64,000 bases of DNA from Saccopteryx bilineata (taxonomy: Eukaryota; Chordata; Mammalia; Chiroptera; Emballonuridae), in assembly GCF_036850765.1 (NCBI RefSeq), contig NC_089490.1:130290522-130354521 (forward strand). The letters run 5' to 3'. This document shows positions 46,209 to 59,400 of this stretch, one piece after another. The translations under genes and the position numbers were made by a program. The notes under the pieces were generated by a model. It made no database searches and was not told the DNA's origin. It saw nothing but the letters and a program-made list of their open reading frames with translations. Position 1 is the stretch's first letter. Every line of letters starts with the position of its first letter.

Positions 46209-46529
46209 CAGGGGGTCCTCGAGTTACAACAGTCCTGACAAACGATGTTTCAAGTGTACGACACTCATTCCCATAAAAACTTAAAATAATTGAGACGTGA
46301 GTGTTTCGGCTTATGCCGTTGGCATTGTACTTAGGGCTATGTGGGCTATTGCATGCGGCAGAATATGCAGCAACAGGGTGTGTTTGTGTTTTTACGTTAT
46401 AGGTTATGATGTTACAACTGTATTATAATAGGTAGTGATGTAGGCTAGGGTATGTTTCAACTTACAGCAAAATTTGAGTTATATCACTGTTGTGGGAATG
46501 AAACTGTGTCGTAACTTGAGGATCCCCTA
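46209..46529. mobile_element. Non-autonomous Tigger/mariner-like element, copy 2
   Basis: It starts CAGGGGGTCCTCGAGTTAC; the reverse complement of its end is TAGGGGATCCTCAAGTTAC. The right flank is TA, the left GA (decayed). The body matches the element at 389-739 along its whole length, with a variable centre. It inserted into an old L1. Confidence 0.8.
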
Positions 46530-47144
46530 TATTACTTTATGCATTTGTCTTTTCAATCATATAGGAAAGGAAGAGTTACAAACCAATAATACAATTCAAT
46601 GAGGGCTTCATTCTTATCAATATAGCCTGTACCTGTACTATTTCCTCGTATGGCTCTAAGCTGTTATCTAATATTTTATTGCAGCCTGAAAGACACACTT
46701 CATGTTTCTTGTAGGGCAGGTTTTAATATTTCCTATTTTCATTATAATTCAGTTTACTAAAAGGTTATTTAGAAGTGTATGTCTTAATTTTGAACACATG
46801 GGATTTTCTAAATATCCATTTGTTACTATAATCAGAGATTATACCTCTGAGAGCATTTGTCTTTTTACTGCAGTATAGTTCATAGCACCTTCAGTGAGCT
46901 TCTGTGTGTGGTTTACAGTGTGTCTCACAAAACTTTTGTATTTCATTCCTACTTGTGTATTTTGATTTGACTGAGTGTGGAAATTTAGTTCGAATTTATT
47001 TCCTGTCAGTCTTGAAAGATAAGACTTTATTATCTCTGGTATCTAGTATATTCCTAAGTCTAATTTTTCATTTGTATCTCCTTTTTGCCTTTTTATTTGA
47101 AGCATTTAAGATTTTCTGTTAATTATTGGTTTTCATAAGATACA
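46530..47144 (-). mobile_element. Probable continuation of the ancient L1
   Basis: AT-rich sequence with phrases such as TTCATGTTTCTTGTAGGGCAGGTTTT and GGAAATTTAGTTCGAATTTATTTCC that fit the ORF1 side of old L1 copies. The assignment is weaker than for the preceding part. Confidence 0.5.
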
Positions 47145-47387
47145 TCTAAGTGGACTTTTATTTATTTATTTATTTTTATTGATTTTAATTTATTGTGTTT
47201 ACATAGATTCTAGTGTTGCCCTGAATGCATCCCTCCTCTCCCATATTCCTCTCAACATCTCCCTTGCCACCCTCCCCATAGCGCCCTCCCCCCTTCCCTT
47301 CAGGTTTATTCCATCCTATCATCCCCTTTCCCTCTGTTCTCTTTTCCTCTGATTCCTTTGATCTCTCCTCTGTCTCAATTCCATTCC

Positions 47388-47545
47388 TCAGTTCATATTG
47401 TTCATTGGATTCCTCAAAGGAGTGAGGTCATATATATTTTTCTTTCTCTGACTAACTTATTTCACTTAACGTAATAGTTTCCACATCCATCCATGTTGTT
47501 GCAAAAGGTAAGATTTCCTTCTTTTTCATAACCCCATAGTATTCC

Positions 47546-47583
<38 letters not shown>

Positions 47584-48787
47584 ACTGCTTTTTAATCTAC
47601 TCTTCCAGTGACAGAAATTTGGGCTGTTTCCAGATCTTCACTACTGTGAACAATGCTGCCATAAACATGAGGGTGCATTTCTCCTTTTGAAACAGTGATA
47701 TGGTGTTCTTGGGGTATATTCCTAAAAGTTTGATGGCTGGGTCAAAAGGCAGTTCTATTTTTAATTTTTTGAGAAATCTTCATATTGTTTTTGCACAGTG
47801 GCTACATCAGTCTGCATTCCCACCAGCAGCGCAGGAGGGTTCCCTTTTCTCCACATCCTCCCATCACTTATTCTGTGTTGTTTTGTTGATGAGTGCCATT
47901 CTGACTGCTGTGAGGTGATATCTCATGGTGGTTTTAAATTGCATTTCTCTAATATTTAGTAATGTAGAGCATTTTTTCATATGCCTATTGGCCATCTGTA
48001 TACCCTCTTTGGAGAAGTGTCTATTCATTTCTTTTGCCCATTTTTTGATTGGATTGTTTGTCTTCCTGGTGTTGAGTTTTACAAATTCTTTATGAATTTT
48101 GGTTCTTAACCCCTTATCAGACGTATTGTTGAATATGTTCTCCCATTGTGTAGTTTGTCTTTTTATTCTGTTCTTATTGTCTTTAGCTGTGCAAAAGCTT
48201 TTTAGTTTGATATAGTCCAATTTGTTCATCCTGTCTTTTATTTCATTTGCCTGTGGAGATAAATCAGCAAATATATGACTGTGAGAGATATCGGAGAGCT
48301 TACTGCCTATGTTTTCTAAGATGTTTATGGTTTCATGACTTACATTTAAGTCTTTTATCCATTTTGAGGTCTTTTTTGTGAATGGTGTAAGTTGGTGGTC
48401 TAGTTTCATTTTTTTGCAGCTGTCCAATTTTCCCAACACCATTTGTTGAAGAGACTGTCTTTACTCCATTGTATGCCATTACTTCCTTTATCAAATATCA
48501 GTTGTCCATAAAGGTGTTGGTTTATTTCTGGGTTCTCTGTTCTGTTCCATTGATCTATATGCCTGTTCTTATGCCAGTCAGGCTGTTTTGAGTACAATGG
48601 CCTTGTAGTATAACTTGATATCAGGAAGTGTGATACCTCACGCTTTATTTTTCCTTTTCAAGATTGCTGAGGCTCTTCGTGTTCTTTTTTGGTTGCATAT
48701 AAAATTTTGAAATATGTGTTCTATATCTTTGAAGTATGTCATTGGTGTTTCAGTAGGTATTGCATTGAATTTATAAATTGCTTTGGG
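47388..48787 (-). pseudogene. Outer L1 ORF2, C-terminal part
   Basis: The - strand encodes the C-terminal third of L1 ORF2p, ending at a stop at 47388-47390 after Asn-Pro-Met-Asn-Asn-Met-Asn. Recognisable stretches include the WIKDLNV and SNKRTIQWENIFN-like blocks characteristic of the region after reverse transcriptase. The frame is split between at least two registers (48442-47864 and 48597-48406) and cut at 48787 by the nested L1; the N-terminal part resumes at 55132. Confidence 0.88.
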
Positions 48788-48945
48788 GGAGTGATGTCAG
48801 AGAAATGGCTCCGTGAGGAGCACGACCAACAAATCTCCCCAAAATTTCAACAAGTTCATCAACCAGAGACAGAAAATTTTATTATTGGAGCATCTGGGTG
48901 TCCCACACACTGAAAGTGAAGTGCTATCAACAAGATCACCATCAG

Positions 48946-49956
48946 ATGCCATTAAGAAAAAGAAAATCGAATATCAAGGATACAAAACATAGAGAAGTAG
49001 CACAGATAGATGTGGAAAAATCTATGGAGAAAAAATTTAATATATTAGAAACCTTGGAGCTAAATGACAGAGAGTTTAAAATAGAAATCCTAAAAATACT
49101 CAGAGATATACAAGAAAACACAGAAAGGCAATTTAGGAAGCTCAAAAACAACTCAACGAACACAAAAAATATATTACCAAGAAAATTGAAACTATAAAAA
49201 CAAATCAAACAAAGATGAAAAACTCAATTCATGAACTGAAAAACAAGGTAACAAGCTTAGCTTATAGAACAGGCAAGATAGAAGGTAGGATTAGTGACAC
49301 AGAAAATAAGCAACTTCAGGTACAACAGAGAGAAGAGAGAGACTCAAAAATTAAAAAAATGAGAAAGCCCTACAGGAATTGTCTGACTCCATCAAAAAAG
49401 ACTAACATAAGAATAATAGGTATATCAGAGGGAGAAGAGAGAGAAAATGGAATGGAGAATATATTCAAACAAATAATAGACAAGAACTTCCCAAGCCTGT
49501 GGAAAGAACTAAAGCCTCAAGTTCAAAAAAGCAAACAGAACACCAAGTTTTATTAACCACAACAAACCTACTCCAAGGCACATCATAATGAAATTGGCAC
49601 AAACCAACAGCAAAGAAAAAATTCTCAAGGCAGTCAGGGAAAAGAAGAATACAACATATAAAGGAAGGCCTATTAGATTATCATCAGATTTCTCAGCAGA
49701 AATTCTACAAGCTAGAAGAGAGTGGACCCCAATATTGAAAGCCCTGAAAGAGAGAAACTTTCAGCCAAGAATACTATACCCATCAAAGCTATCATTCAAA
49801 TATGAAGGAGAAATAAAAACATTCACAAATACAGAAAAGATGAAGGAACATCAGAAAACCCCCACTCCAGGAAATACTGAAGGTAGTTTTCCAACCAGAT
49901 ACAAAGAACAAAACAAAACCAAACCACAATTAAAAACTCCACCAAGGACACAATAA
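48946..49956 (+). pseudogene. Nested L1 ORF1
   Basis: L1 ORF1p, the RNA-binding trimeric chaperone. The start MPLRKRKSN at 48946 is followed by a lysine/glutamate-rich coiled-coil part, then the RRM-like NIRIIGISEGEE and the C-terminal ILYPSKLSFKYEGEIKTF block, ending near 49956. Breaks near 49197-49215 and 49556-49588 split it into three frames, so it is dead. Confidence 0.9.
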
Positions 49957-51009
49957 AACCAAATTTGAACTGTGACAACAAAAACAAGAAAAAGGGGAAA
50001 GGATGGAGATTAACAGTAACAAAGGACGATGGAGTACAGAAACACTCATAAGATAGGGTATTACAATGAATATGTTAGGTACCCTTTTCATTACTGAATG
50101 GGGACCACCCTTGAAAAAACCACCAGAGAAGCACATGACTTAAAAAAAATAGCAACAGAGAAAAGAAGTATGAAATAACCAAACAAAAACAAATGATAGA
50201 AAAATGAAAGAGAAGAATCAAACAAGATACAAAACTATCAGAAAGCAATTTATAAAATGGCAATAGGGAACCCACAAGTGTCAATAATTACACTAAATGT
50301 AAATGGATTAAACTCACCAATAAAAAGACACAGAGTAGCAGGATGGATTAAAAAAAATCCAACTGTATGCTGCCTACAAGAAACACATCTAAGCAACAAG
50401 GATAAAAACAAATTCAAAGAGAAAGGCTGGAAAACAATACTCCAAGCAAATAATATCCAAAAAAAAGCAGGTGTAGCAATACTCATATCTAATAATGCTG
50501 ACTACAAGACAACAAAAGTACTCAAAGACAAAAATGGTCATTTCATAATGATTAAGGGGACACTGAATCAAGAAGACATAACAATCCTTAATATATATGC
50601 ACCAGAACAAGGAGCACCAAAATATATAAGACAGTTACTTATTGACCTAAAAACAAAAACCGACAAAAATACAATCATACTTGGAGACCTCAATACACCG
50701 CTGATGGCTCTAGATCGTTCATCCAAACAGAAAATCAATAAAGATATATTGGCCTTAAACAAAACACTAGGGCATCTGGATATGATAGACACCTACAGGA
50801 CACTTCATCCCAAAGCGAAAGAGTATACATTTTTCTCTAGTGTACATAAAACATTATCAAGAATTGACCATATGTTGGGCCACAAAAATAACATCAGGAA
50901 ATTCAGAAAAATCAAAATTGTACCAAGCATATTTTCTGATCATAAAGCCTTGAAACTAGGATTCAACTGCAAAAAAGAAGAAAAAAAACCCACAAAAATG
51001 TGGAAACTA

Positions 51010-51387
51010 GGCCCTGGCCTGTTGGCTCAGTGGTAGAGCATTGGCCTGGTGTGCGGAAGTCCTGGGTTCTATTCCCGGCCAGGGAAAACAGGAGAGGCGC
51101 CCATCTGCTTCTCCACCCCTCCCCATCTCCTTCCTCTCTGTCTCTCTCTTCCCCTCCCGCAGCTGAGGCTCCATTGGAGCAAAAAATGGCCCGGGCGCTG
51201 GGGATGGCTCCTTGGCCTCTGCCCCAGGTGCTAGAGTGGCTCTGGTCGCGACAGAGCAATGCCCCGGATGAGCAGAGCATTGCCCCCTGGTGGATGTGCC
51301 AGGGGGATCCCAGTAGGGCACATGTGGGAGTCTGTCTGACTGCCTCCCCGTTACCAGCTTCAGAAAAATACAAAAAAAAAAAAAAAG
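51010..51387 (+). mobile_element. Rhin-1-like SINE inside nested L1 ORF2
   Basis: It starts GGCCCTGGCCTGTTGGCTCAG and ends in a long A run. The target duplication GTGGAAACTA is at 51000-51009 and 51388-51397. It is oriented with its host L1 and splits the endonuclease domain from the reverse transcriptase. Confidence 0.95.
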
Positions 51388-53381
51388 GTGGAAACTAAAC
51401 AACATACTTTTAAAAATGAATGGGTCAAAGAAGAAATAAGCGCAGAGATCAAAAGATATATACAGACAAATGAAAATGACAATATGACATATCAGAATCT
51501 CTGGGATGCAGCAAAAGCAGTAATAAGAGGGAAGTTCATATCACTTCAGGCTGATATGAACAAACAAGAGAGAGCCCAAGTAAACTACTTCACACCTTAA
51601 GGAACTAGAAAAAGAAGAACAAAGACAACCCAAAACCAGCCAAAGAAAGGAAATAATAAAAATCAGAACAGAAATAAATGAAAATAGAACAGAAAAACTA
51701 TAGAAAAAATTAATAAAACAAGGAGCTGGTTCTTTGAAAAGATCAACAAAATTGACAAACCCTTGGCAAGACTCATCGAGGAAAAAAGAGAAAGGACTCA
51801 TATAAACAAAATCCAAAATGAAAGAGGAGAAATCACCACAGACGTCATAGATATACAAAGAATTATTGTAGAATACTACGAAAAACTATATGCCACCAAA
51901 TTCAACAATCTAGAAGAAATGGATAAATTCCTAGAACAATACAACCTTCCTAGACTGAGTCATGAAGAAGCAGAAAGCCTAAACAGACCAATTAGCAGGG
52001 AAGAAATAAAAAAAAACTATTAAAAACCTCCCCCAAAATAAAAGTCTAGACCCAGATGGTTATACTAGTGAATTCCATCAAACATTCAAAGAAGACTTGG
52101 TTCCTATTCTACTCAAAGTCTTCCAAAAATTTGAAGAAGAAGCAATACTTCCAAACACATTTTATGAGGCCAACATAACCCTTATACCAAAACCGGGCAA
52201 GGATGGCACAAAAAAAGAAAACTACAGACCAATATCTCTAATGAATACAGATGTTAAAATACTAAACAAAATACTAGCAAGTCAAATACAACAACATATT
52301 AAAAAAATAATACATCATGATCAAGTGAGATTCATCCCAGAATCTCAAGGATGGTTCAACATACGTAAAACGGTTAATGTAATACGCCATATCAACAAAA
52401 CAAAGAACAAAAACCACATGATCTTATCAATAGATGCAGGAAAGGCATTTGATAAAATACAACACAATTTTATGTTTAAGACACTCAACAAAATGGGTAT
52501 AGAAGGAAAATATCTCAACGTGATAAAGGCCACATATGATAAACCATCAGCCACCATCACATTAAATGGCATAAAACTGAGGACTTTCCACCTTAAATCA
52601 GGAACAAGACAGGGTTGTCCACTCTCTCCACTCTTATTTAACATGGTGCTAGAAGTTCTGGCCAGAGCAATCAGACAAGAGAAATAAATAAAAGGCATCT
52701 ATACCGGAAAAGAAGAAGTAAAGGTATCACTTCTTGCAGATGATATGATCCTATACATTGAAAACCCCAAAGACTCTACAAAAAGATTACTAGAAACAAT
52801 AAACCAATACAGTAAGGTCTCAGGATACAAAATTAACATACAAAAGTCCATAGCCTTTCTATATGCCAACAATGAAATATTAGAAAACAAACTCAAAAAA
52901 ATAATCCCCTTCATGATTGCAACAAAAAAATTTAAATACCTAGGAATAAACATAACAAAGAATGTAAAGGACCTATATAATGAAAACTACAAAGCATTGT
53001 TAAGAGAAATCAAAAAAGATACAATGAGATGGAAAAATATTCCTTGTTCTTGGATAGGAAGAATAAATATAATCAAAATGGCCATATTACCCAAAGCAAT
53101 TTATAAATTTAATGCAATTCCCATCAAAATTCTGATGACATTTTTTAAAGAAATGGAACAAAAAATCATCAGATTTATATGGAACTATAAAAAACCCCAA
53201 ATAGCCAAAGCAATCCTAAGGAAAAAGAATTGGGGGACATTACAATACCTGACTTCAAACTATATTATAGGGCCATGACAATCAAAACAGCAGGGTATTG
53301 ACAGAAAAATAGACACTCAGACCAATGAAACAGAATAGAAAGTCCAGAAATAAAACCACATATATATGGTCAAATAATTTT

Positions 53382-53768
53382 ATTTTTGTATTTTTCTGAA
53401 GCTGGAAACGGGGAGAGACAATCAGACAGACTCCCGCATGCGCCCGACCGGGATCCACCTGGCACGCCCACCAGGGGCGACGCTCTGCCCACCAGGGGGC
53501 GATGCTCTGCCCCTCCGGGGCGTCGCTCTGCCGCAGCCAGAGCCACTCCAGTGCCTGGGGCAGAGGCCAAGGAGCCATCCCCAGCGCCCAGGCCATCCTC
53601 GCTCCAATGGAGCCTCGGCTGCGGGAGGGGAAGAGAGAGACAGAGAGGAAGGAGGGGGGGGGTAGAGAAGCAGATGGGCGCTTCTCCTGTGTGCCCTGGC
53701 CGGGAATCGAACCCGGGTCCCTCGCACGCCAGGCTGACGCTCTACCGCTAAGCCAACCGGCCAGGGCC
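53382..53768 (-). mobile_element. Young Rhin-1-like SINE inside nested L1 ORF2
   Basis: A complete antisense copy ending AGCCAACCGGCCAGGGCC at 53768. The target duplication TGGTCAAATAATTTT (53367-53381) and TGGTCAAGTAATTTT (53769-53783) matches at 14 of 15 positions. Its sequence is very close to the young copies at 41.5 and 45.3 kb. Confidence 0.95.
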
Positions 53769-55131
53769 TGGTCAAGTAATTTTTGATAAAGGGGCCAACA
53801 ACATACAATGGAGAAAAGAAAGCTTCTTCAACAAATGGTACTGGGAAAACTGGAAAGCCACATGCAAAAGAATGAAACTCGACTACAGCCTGTCCTCTTG
53901 TACTAAAATTAATTCAAAATGGATCAAAGACCTAAATATAAGACCTGAAACAATAAAGTACATAGAAGAAGACATAGGTACTAAACTCATGGACCTGGGT
54001 TTTAAAGAGCATTTTATGAATTTGACTCCAAAGGCAAGAGAAGTAAAAGCAAAGATAAATGAATGGGACTACATCAGACTAAGAAGTTTTTGCTCAGCAA
54101 GAGAAACTGACAACAAAATAAACAGACAGCAAACTAAATGGGAGTTGATATTTTCAAACAACAGCTCAGATAAGGGCCTAATATCCAAAATATACAAAGA
54201 ACTCATAAAACTCAACAACAAACAAACAAACAGTCCAATAAAAAAATGGGAAGAGGACATAACAGACACTTCTCCCAGGAAGAAATACAAATGGCCAACA
54301 GATATATGAAAAGATGCTCATCTTCACTAGTTATTAGAGATATGCAAATCAAAACTACAACGAGATACCACCTCACACCTGTTAGATTAGCTATTATCAA
54401 CAAGACAGGTAATAGCAAATGTTTGAGAGGCTGTGGAGAAAAAGGAACCCTCATTCACTGTTGGTGGGAATGGAAGAAACCATTATGGAAGAAAGTATGG
54501 TGGTTCCTCGAAAAACTGAAAATAGAACTACCTTATGACCCAGCAATCCCTCTACTGGGTATATACCCCCAAAACTCAGAAACATTGATACATAAATACA
54601 CATGTAGCCCCATGTTCATTGCAGCATTGTTCACAGTGGCCAAGACATGGAAACAACCAAAAAGCCCTTCAATAGAAGACTGGATAAAGAAGATGTGGCA
54701 CATATACACTATGGAATAGTACTCAGCCATAAGAAATGATAACATCGGATCATTTACAACAAAATGGTGGGATCTTGATAACATTATACGAAGTGAAATA
54801 AGTAAATCAGAAAAAAATAAGAACTGCAGGATTCCATACATTGGTGGAACATAAAAAAAAGACTAAGAGACATGGACAAGAGTGTGGTGGTTACCGGGGG
54901 TGGGGAGGAAGGAGGAGGAAGAGGGGAAGGGAAGGGGGAGGGGCAGAAAGAAAACTAGATAGAAGGTGACGGAGGACAATCTGACTTTGGGTGATGGGTA
55001 TGCAACATAATTGAATGACAAGATAACCTGGACATGTTTTCTTTGAATATATGTTCCCTGATTTATTGATATCATCCCATTAACATTAATAAAAATTTAT
55101 TTATAAAAATAAATAAATAAATAGCTTTGGG

Positions 55132-57565
55132 TAATATAGACTTTTTAATGATGTTTATTCTTCCTATCCATGAACACGGTATATGCTTCCACTTGTTTGT
55201 ATCTTCCTTGATTTCTTTTATCAATGTTTTATAATATTCTGAGTACAAGTCTTTAATCTCCTTGGTAAATTTACTCCTAGGTACTTTATTTTCTTTGTTG
55301 CAATAGTGAAGGAGATTGTTTCCTTAATTTCTCTTTCTGACAGTTCATTGTTGGTGTATAAAAATGCCTCTGATTTCTGAGTATTAATTTTATATCCTGC
55401 CACATTGCTGAATTCATTTACCAGATCCAGAAGTTTTTTGACTGAGAGTTTAGTGTTTTCTATATACAATATCATATCATCTGCAAATAATGATAGTTTT
55501 ACTTCTTCTTTTCCAATTTGGGTGCCTTTTATTTCTTCTTCTTATCTGATTGCTGTGGCTAGGACTTCCAGAACTATGTTGAATAAACATGGTGAACGGG
55601 GACACCCCTGCCTTGTTTCTGATTTTAAGAGGATTGCTTTTAACTTTTTCCCATTGATATGATGTTGGCTGTGGGTTTGTCATAGATAGCCTTTATCATG
55701 TTGAGGTATGTTCCCTGTATTCCCACTTTGCTGAGAGTTTTGATCATGAATTGGTGCTGGATTTTATCAAATGCTTTTTCTGCATCTATTGAAATTATCA
55801 TGTGGTTTTTCTCCTTCCTTTTGTTTATGTGATGAATCACATTTATTGATTTGAAAATATTGTACCAGTCTTGCCTCCACAGAATAAATTCCACGTGATC
55901 ATGGTGCATGATTTTTTTTCATCTATTGCTGGATCCGGTTTGCTAATATTTTGTTGAGGAATTTAAGCATCTAAATTCATCAGGGATATTGGTCTATAAT
56001 TTTTTTTCTTTGTGTTGTCTTTGCCTGGTTTTGGAATCAGAATTACACTGGCCTCATAACAGGAGCTTGGAAGTTTTTTCTCCTCTTGAATTTTTTAAAA
56101 TAGCTTGAGAAGGATAGGAGTTAATTCTTCTTTGAATATTTGGTAGAATTCACTTGTGAAGACATCAGGCCCAGGGCTTTTGTTTGTTGGGAGTTTTTTG
56201 ATAACTGTTTCAATCTCATTTGTTGTAATTGGTCTGTTTAGGTTTTCTGATTCTTCCAGATTGATTTTTGGAAGATTGTATGTTTCAAGGAATTTTTCCA
56301 TTTTATCTAGGTTGTCTAACTTTTTGGCATATAGTTCTTCATAGTATTTTCTTACAATCCTTTGTATTTCTGTTGTGTCAGTTGTTATTTCCCCACCCTC
56401 ATTTCTAATTTTATTTATTTGAGTCCTCTTTATTCTTGGTGAGTCTGTTTAAAGGTTCATCTATTTTGTTTACCTTTTCAAAGAACCAGTTTGTGGTTTC
56501 ATTGATCCTCTGTATTGTTTCTTTAGCCTCTATGTCATTTATTTCTGCTCTAATCTTTATTATTTTCTTCCTTCTATTACCTTTGGGCTTTACTTTCTGT
56601 TCTTTTTCTAGTTCTTTTAGATGCAGTGTTAAGTTGTTTATTTGAGCTTATTCTAGCTTCTTAAGATATGCCTGTAATGATATGAACTTCCCTCTCAGTT
56701 CTGCTTTTCCTGTGTCCCATAAATTTTGAGTTGTTGTATGCTCATTATCATTTGTTTCTAGGAATTTTTTTATTTTTTCTTTGATCTTATTGTTAACCCA
56801 TTCATTATTTAATAACATGCTATTTAGTTTCCAAGTGTTTGAGTATTTTTGAATTTTTCTGTTTTGGTTGATGTCTAGTTTCATGCCATTGTGATTAGAG
56901 AAAATGCTTGATATAATTTCAATCTTTTTAAATTTGTTGAGACTGCTTTTATGCCCTAATATGTGGTCTATCCTAGAGAATGTACCATGAGCACTTGAAA
57001 AGAATGTATAATCTGCTGCTTTAGGATGAAAGGTTCTGAAGATATCTATTAATTCCAGTTGATCTAATGTGTCCTTTAAGTCTGCTGCTTTTTTATTAAT
57101 TTTTTTTCTTGAGGATCCCTCTAGTGATGTTAGTGGGGTATTGAAATCCCCTACTATTATAGTATTGCCGTTGGTCTTGCCCTTTATATCCCTCAAAGTC
57201 TGCTTTATATATTTAGGTGCTCCTATATTAGGTGCGTAGATAATTTTAATGGTTATATCTTCCTGTTGGATTGCTCCCTTTATCATTATGTAGTGACCTC
57301 CTTTATCTCTTACTATATCCTTTGTTTTAAAGTCCATTTTGTTTGATATAAGTATTGCTACTCCAACTTTTTTTCATTTCCATTTTCTTAAAATATTTTT
57401 TTTCATCCTTTTACCTTCTGTCTATGTGCATCTTTTGTTTTGAGATGTGTCTCTTGTAAACAGCATATGTATGGGTCCTGGTTTTTTTATTCATGCAGCT
57501 ACCCTATGTCTTTTGATTGGATCATTTAATCCATTTACATTTAAGGTTATTATTTATATGTAGTT
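55132..57565 (-). pseudogene. Outer L1 ORF2, N-terminal part
   Basis: On the - strand it runs from an endonuclease start region (TLNVNGLN in complement near 57530-57560) through GDFNTPL and RIDHILGH to reverse transcriptase with FADD (complement of 55478-55489). The endonuclease SDH motif reads SNH: the codon at 56894-56896 is AAT, so the catalytic Asp is lost. Frame breaks separate 57337-56648, 56301-56095, 55909-55640 and 55475-55221. The C-terminal part is displaced to 47388-48787. Confidence 0.9.
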
Positions 57566-57578
57566 CTTTATTGTCCTT

Positions 57579-58530
57579 TTATTCTTTAAGTCTATATTCT
57601 TTTTTTACTATATTCTTTTCTTGCTTTGTTCTGTCTATAGCAGGCCCCTTAAAATTTCTTGCAGTATTTGTTTTGTTGTAATGAATTCTTTGAGTGTTTT
57701 TTTTTTTTTTTTTGTCTGGGAAGCTTTTTATTTTACCTTCAATTTGAAATGATAGCCTTGCTGGATAAAGTAGTCTTGGTTGTAGGCTCTTGTCTGCATT
57801 CTTTTGAATATTTCTTGCCATTCTCTTTTGACCTCAAGTGTTTCTGTTGAGAAGTCGGATGTCATCCTTATGGTGGCTTCTTTGCAGGTAATAGCATTCT
57901 TTTCTCTAGCAGCTTTTAATATTTTCTCTTTATCTCTTAGCTTTGGTATTTTAGTTATGATGTGTCTTGGTGTAGATTTTTTTTAGGTTTTTCTTTAATG
58001 AAATTCTCCATGCTTCTTGACCATGTGTGACTTTTTCCTGCATCAATTTAGGTATGTTTTCAGCTATGATTTTTTCAAACAAGGCCTCTATCCCTTGTTC
58101 TTTCTCTTCTTCTTCAGGAACCCCTATGATGCAAATGTTATTTCTCTTCATGTTGTCACAGAGCTCTCTTAGAGTTTCCTCAGACTATTTTAGTCTCTTT
58201 TCTTTTTTCTGCTTTGCTTCCGTGCCTTCGCTTATCTTGTCCTCTAACTCACTGATTTGATCCTCAGCTTCATCCATCCTGCTTTTAATTCCTTTCATTG
58301 TGGTCTTCATTTCTGATATTGTATTTATTATTTCTGACTGATTCTTTTTTATTATTTCACTTTTTAATACTTACTATCTCTTCTATTTAGGTGTTTGTTA
58401 TGTCCATCTATTGTTAGACTAAGATCTGTGAGCATCCTAACTATCATTATTTTAAACTCTGCGTCTGACTCATTCAATTTTTTTTTCTGGGGATTTCTCT
58501 TGGTTCATTTGGATTGCACTTCTCTGCCAT
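57579..58530 (-). pseudogene. Outer L1 ORF1
   Basis: It starts at ATG 58530 (MAEKCNPNEPREIPRKKN, then an early stop), followed by a coiled-coil stretch, the RRM-like NICIIGVPEEEEKEQGIEA block and a C-terminal domain with LLYPARLSFQIEGKIKSF. It is broken in several places. Upstream of the start the GC-rich 5' UTR extends to 59400. Confidence 0.85.
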
Positions 58531-59400
58531 CCCATTCTGTGTATAAGAAGGGTGTGGCCACTGAAGTCCAATGGGTGTAGCCTCTGTGTTCCCTAGGTGT
58601 GGTCTGTCTGCAGGCCCTCCACCCCCTCTGCTGCTGCTTCGGTGGTTCGGGTATGAGTATTGCTGGCACTGGCTCACTGCGGCAGTGGCTGAGGTTTCTC
58701 CATGGGAGGGGCTGTGTTCACGTGCCTGGGTCTACAAACGTTGGCCGGCCTCGGCCTTCACCCCTCACCCCAGTGCTGCTTGTGGTGCAGCGCACTGCAT
58801 CAGGCTGTAAACCTTCGTACAGGGGCACGGCTGCACACCTATGCTCAGCAGCAGGTGTCCACCTGTTCCCTGGCTTTTGCCATTTCCCTGCCAGTGGCAT
58901 TGCCATCAGGACTGCTCTTGCTCACCTGGCCTGCAGCTAAGTTGGACCACTTTTGTGGGTCTCCTCCACCCCCACCAGGTGAGACTGAGCTCACGCCGAG
59001 CCTCAGTCATGGCCAACCCGGCTTCTGCCCCTGCCTACGAGACCCTCTTCTGTGTCCCGCCACCGCCCACCCTCTTCCAAGCCCTCAGCAGTGTGGGTGG
59101 GGGCAGTGCAGCTCAGGCCCTAGCACTCAATACTATATTTCTGAAGGCTTCCTCCTTCTAAGCAACTCTGCTCTGAGTCCCGTGGAAGAGTTTGTTTGGC
59201 TGGTATCCTGCTTCCCTTTGCTGATATTGCTGGTTCAGTCTCAGTGCGGCTTCTTCAGTGTTCCTTGGTTAAAGAGTCCTCTTAGTTTAGTCTAAAGTTG
59301 GTTTTTCCGGATGATGGTTTTTAAAATTAAGTTGCAATCCACTTTGTTTCTGGGAGGTAGAAGTTGGTACGTCTGTCTACTCTTTCTCCATCTTGCTGCT
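58531..59400 (-). promoter_or_regulatory. Outer L1 5' UTR (internal promoter region)
   Basis: This 870-bp GC-rich block between ORF1 and the target duplication is the L1 5' UTR, which in mammals holds the internal Pol II promoter. Its - strand start (GAAGCAGCAAGATGGAGAAAG) contains AAGATGG, the YY1-type core found at the start of many L1 promoters. GC content contrasts strongly with the AT-rich surroundings. Confidence 0.75.

Larger units (their letters stand above)
50257..54854 (+). pseudogene. Nested L1 ORF2 (endonuclease and reverse transcriptase)
   Basis: It starts MAIGNPQVSIITLNVNGLN, and its apurinic-type endonuclease domain keeps LNVNGLN, LQETHL, GDLNTPL, RIDHMLGH and SDH in one frame to 51009. 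A SINE (51010-51387) then interrupts it. The rest carries the reverse transcriptase with PISLMN, the [10 protein letters not shown] block and the catalytic LADD (near 52733-52746), then a second SINE (53382-53768) and the C-terminal part with WGEDI and the CWWEWK(K)PLW-type cysteine region, ending at TAA 54852-54854. Several stops and frameshifts (near 51600, 52020, 52687, 54720) make it non-functional. Confidence 0.93.
48788..55116 (+). mobile_element. L1 on + strand nested inside the outer L1
   Basis: A 14/15-bp target duplication ATAAATTGCTTTGGG (48773-48787) and ATAAATAGCTTTGGG (55117-55131) brackets it, and the outer L1's ORF2 resumes exactly at the second copy. It has a short leader (5'-truncated UTR), ORF1 (48946-49956), ORF2 (50257-54854), a 3' UTR with a G-rich polypurine tract (about 54890-54950) and an A-rich AATAAATAAATA tail. 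Two SINEs interrupt it. Without them it is about 5.6 kb. Orientation is opposite to its host. Confidence 0.95.
47161..59400 (-). mobile_element. Near full-length L1 (outer element of nest)
   Basis: A target duplication TCTAAGTGGACTTTTA (47145-47160) and TCTAAGTGAACTTTTA (59401-59416), 15/16 matching, brackets the whole element. The 3' end at 47161 is an A-rich tail in complement (TTTATTTATTTATTTT), and the 5' end at 59400 reads GAAGCAGCAAGATGGAG on the - strand, a typical L1 start. Without the L1 nested at 48788-55131 it is about 5.9 kb: 5' UTR about 58531-59400 (GC-rich), ORF1, ORF2 and a 3' UTR with a C-rich (in complement G-rich) tract. A CA microsatellite lies at 47549-47582. Confidence 0.93.
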
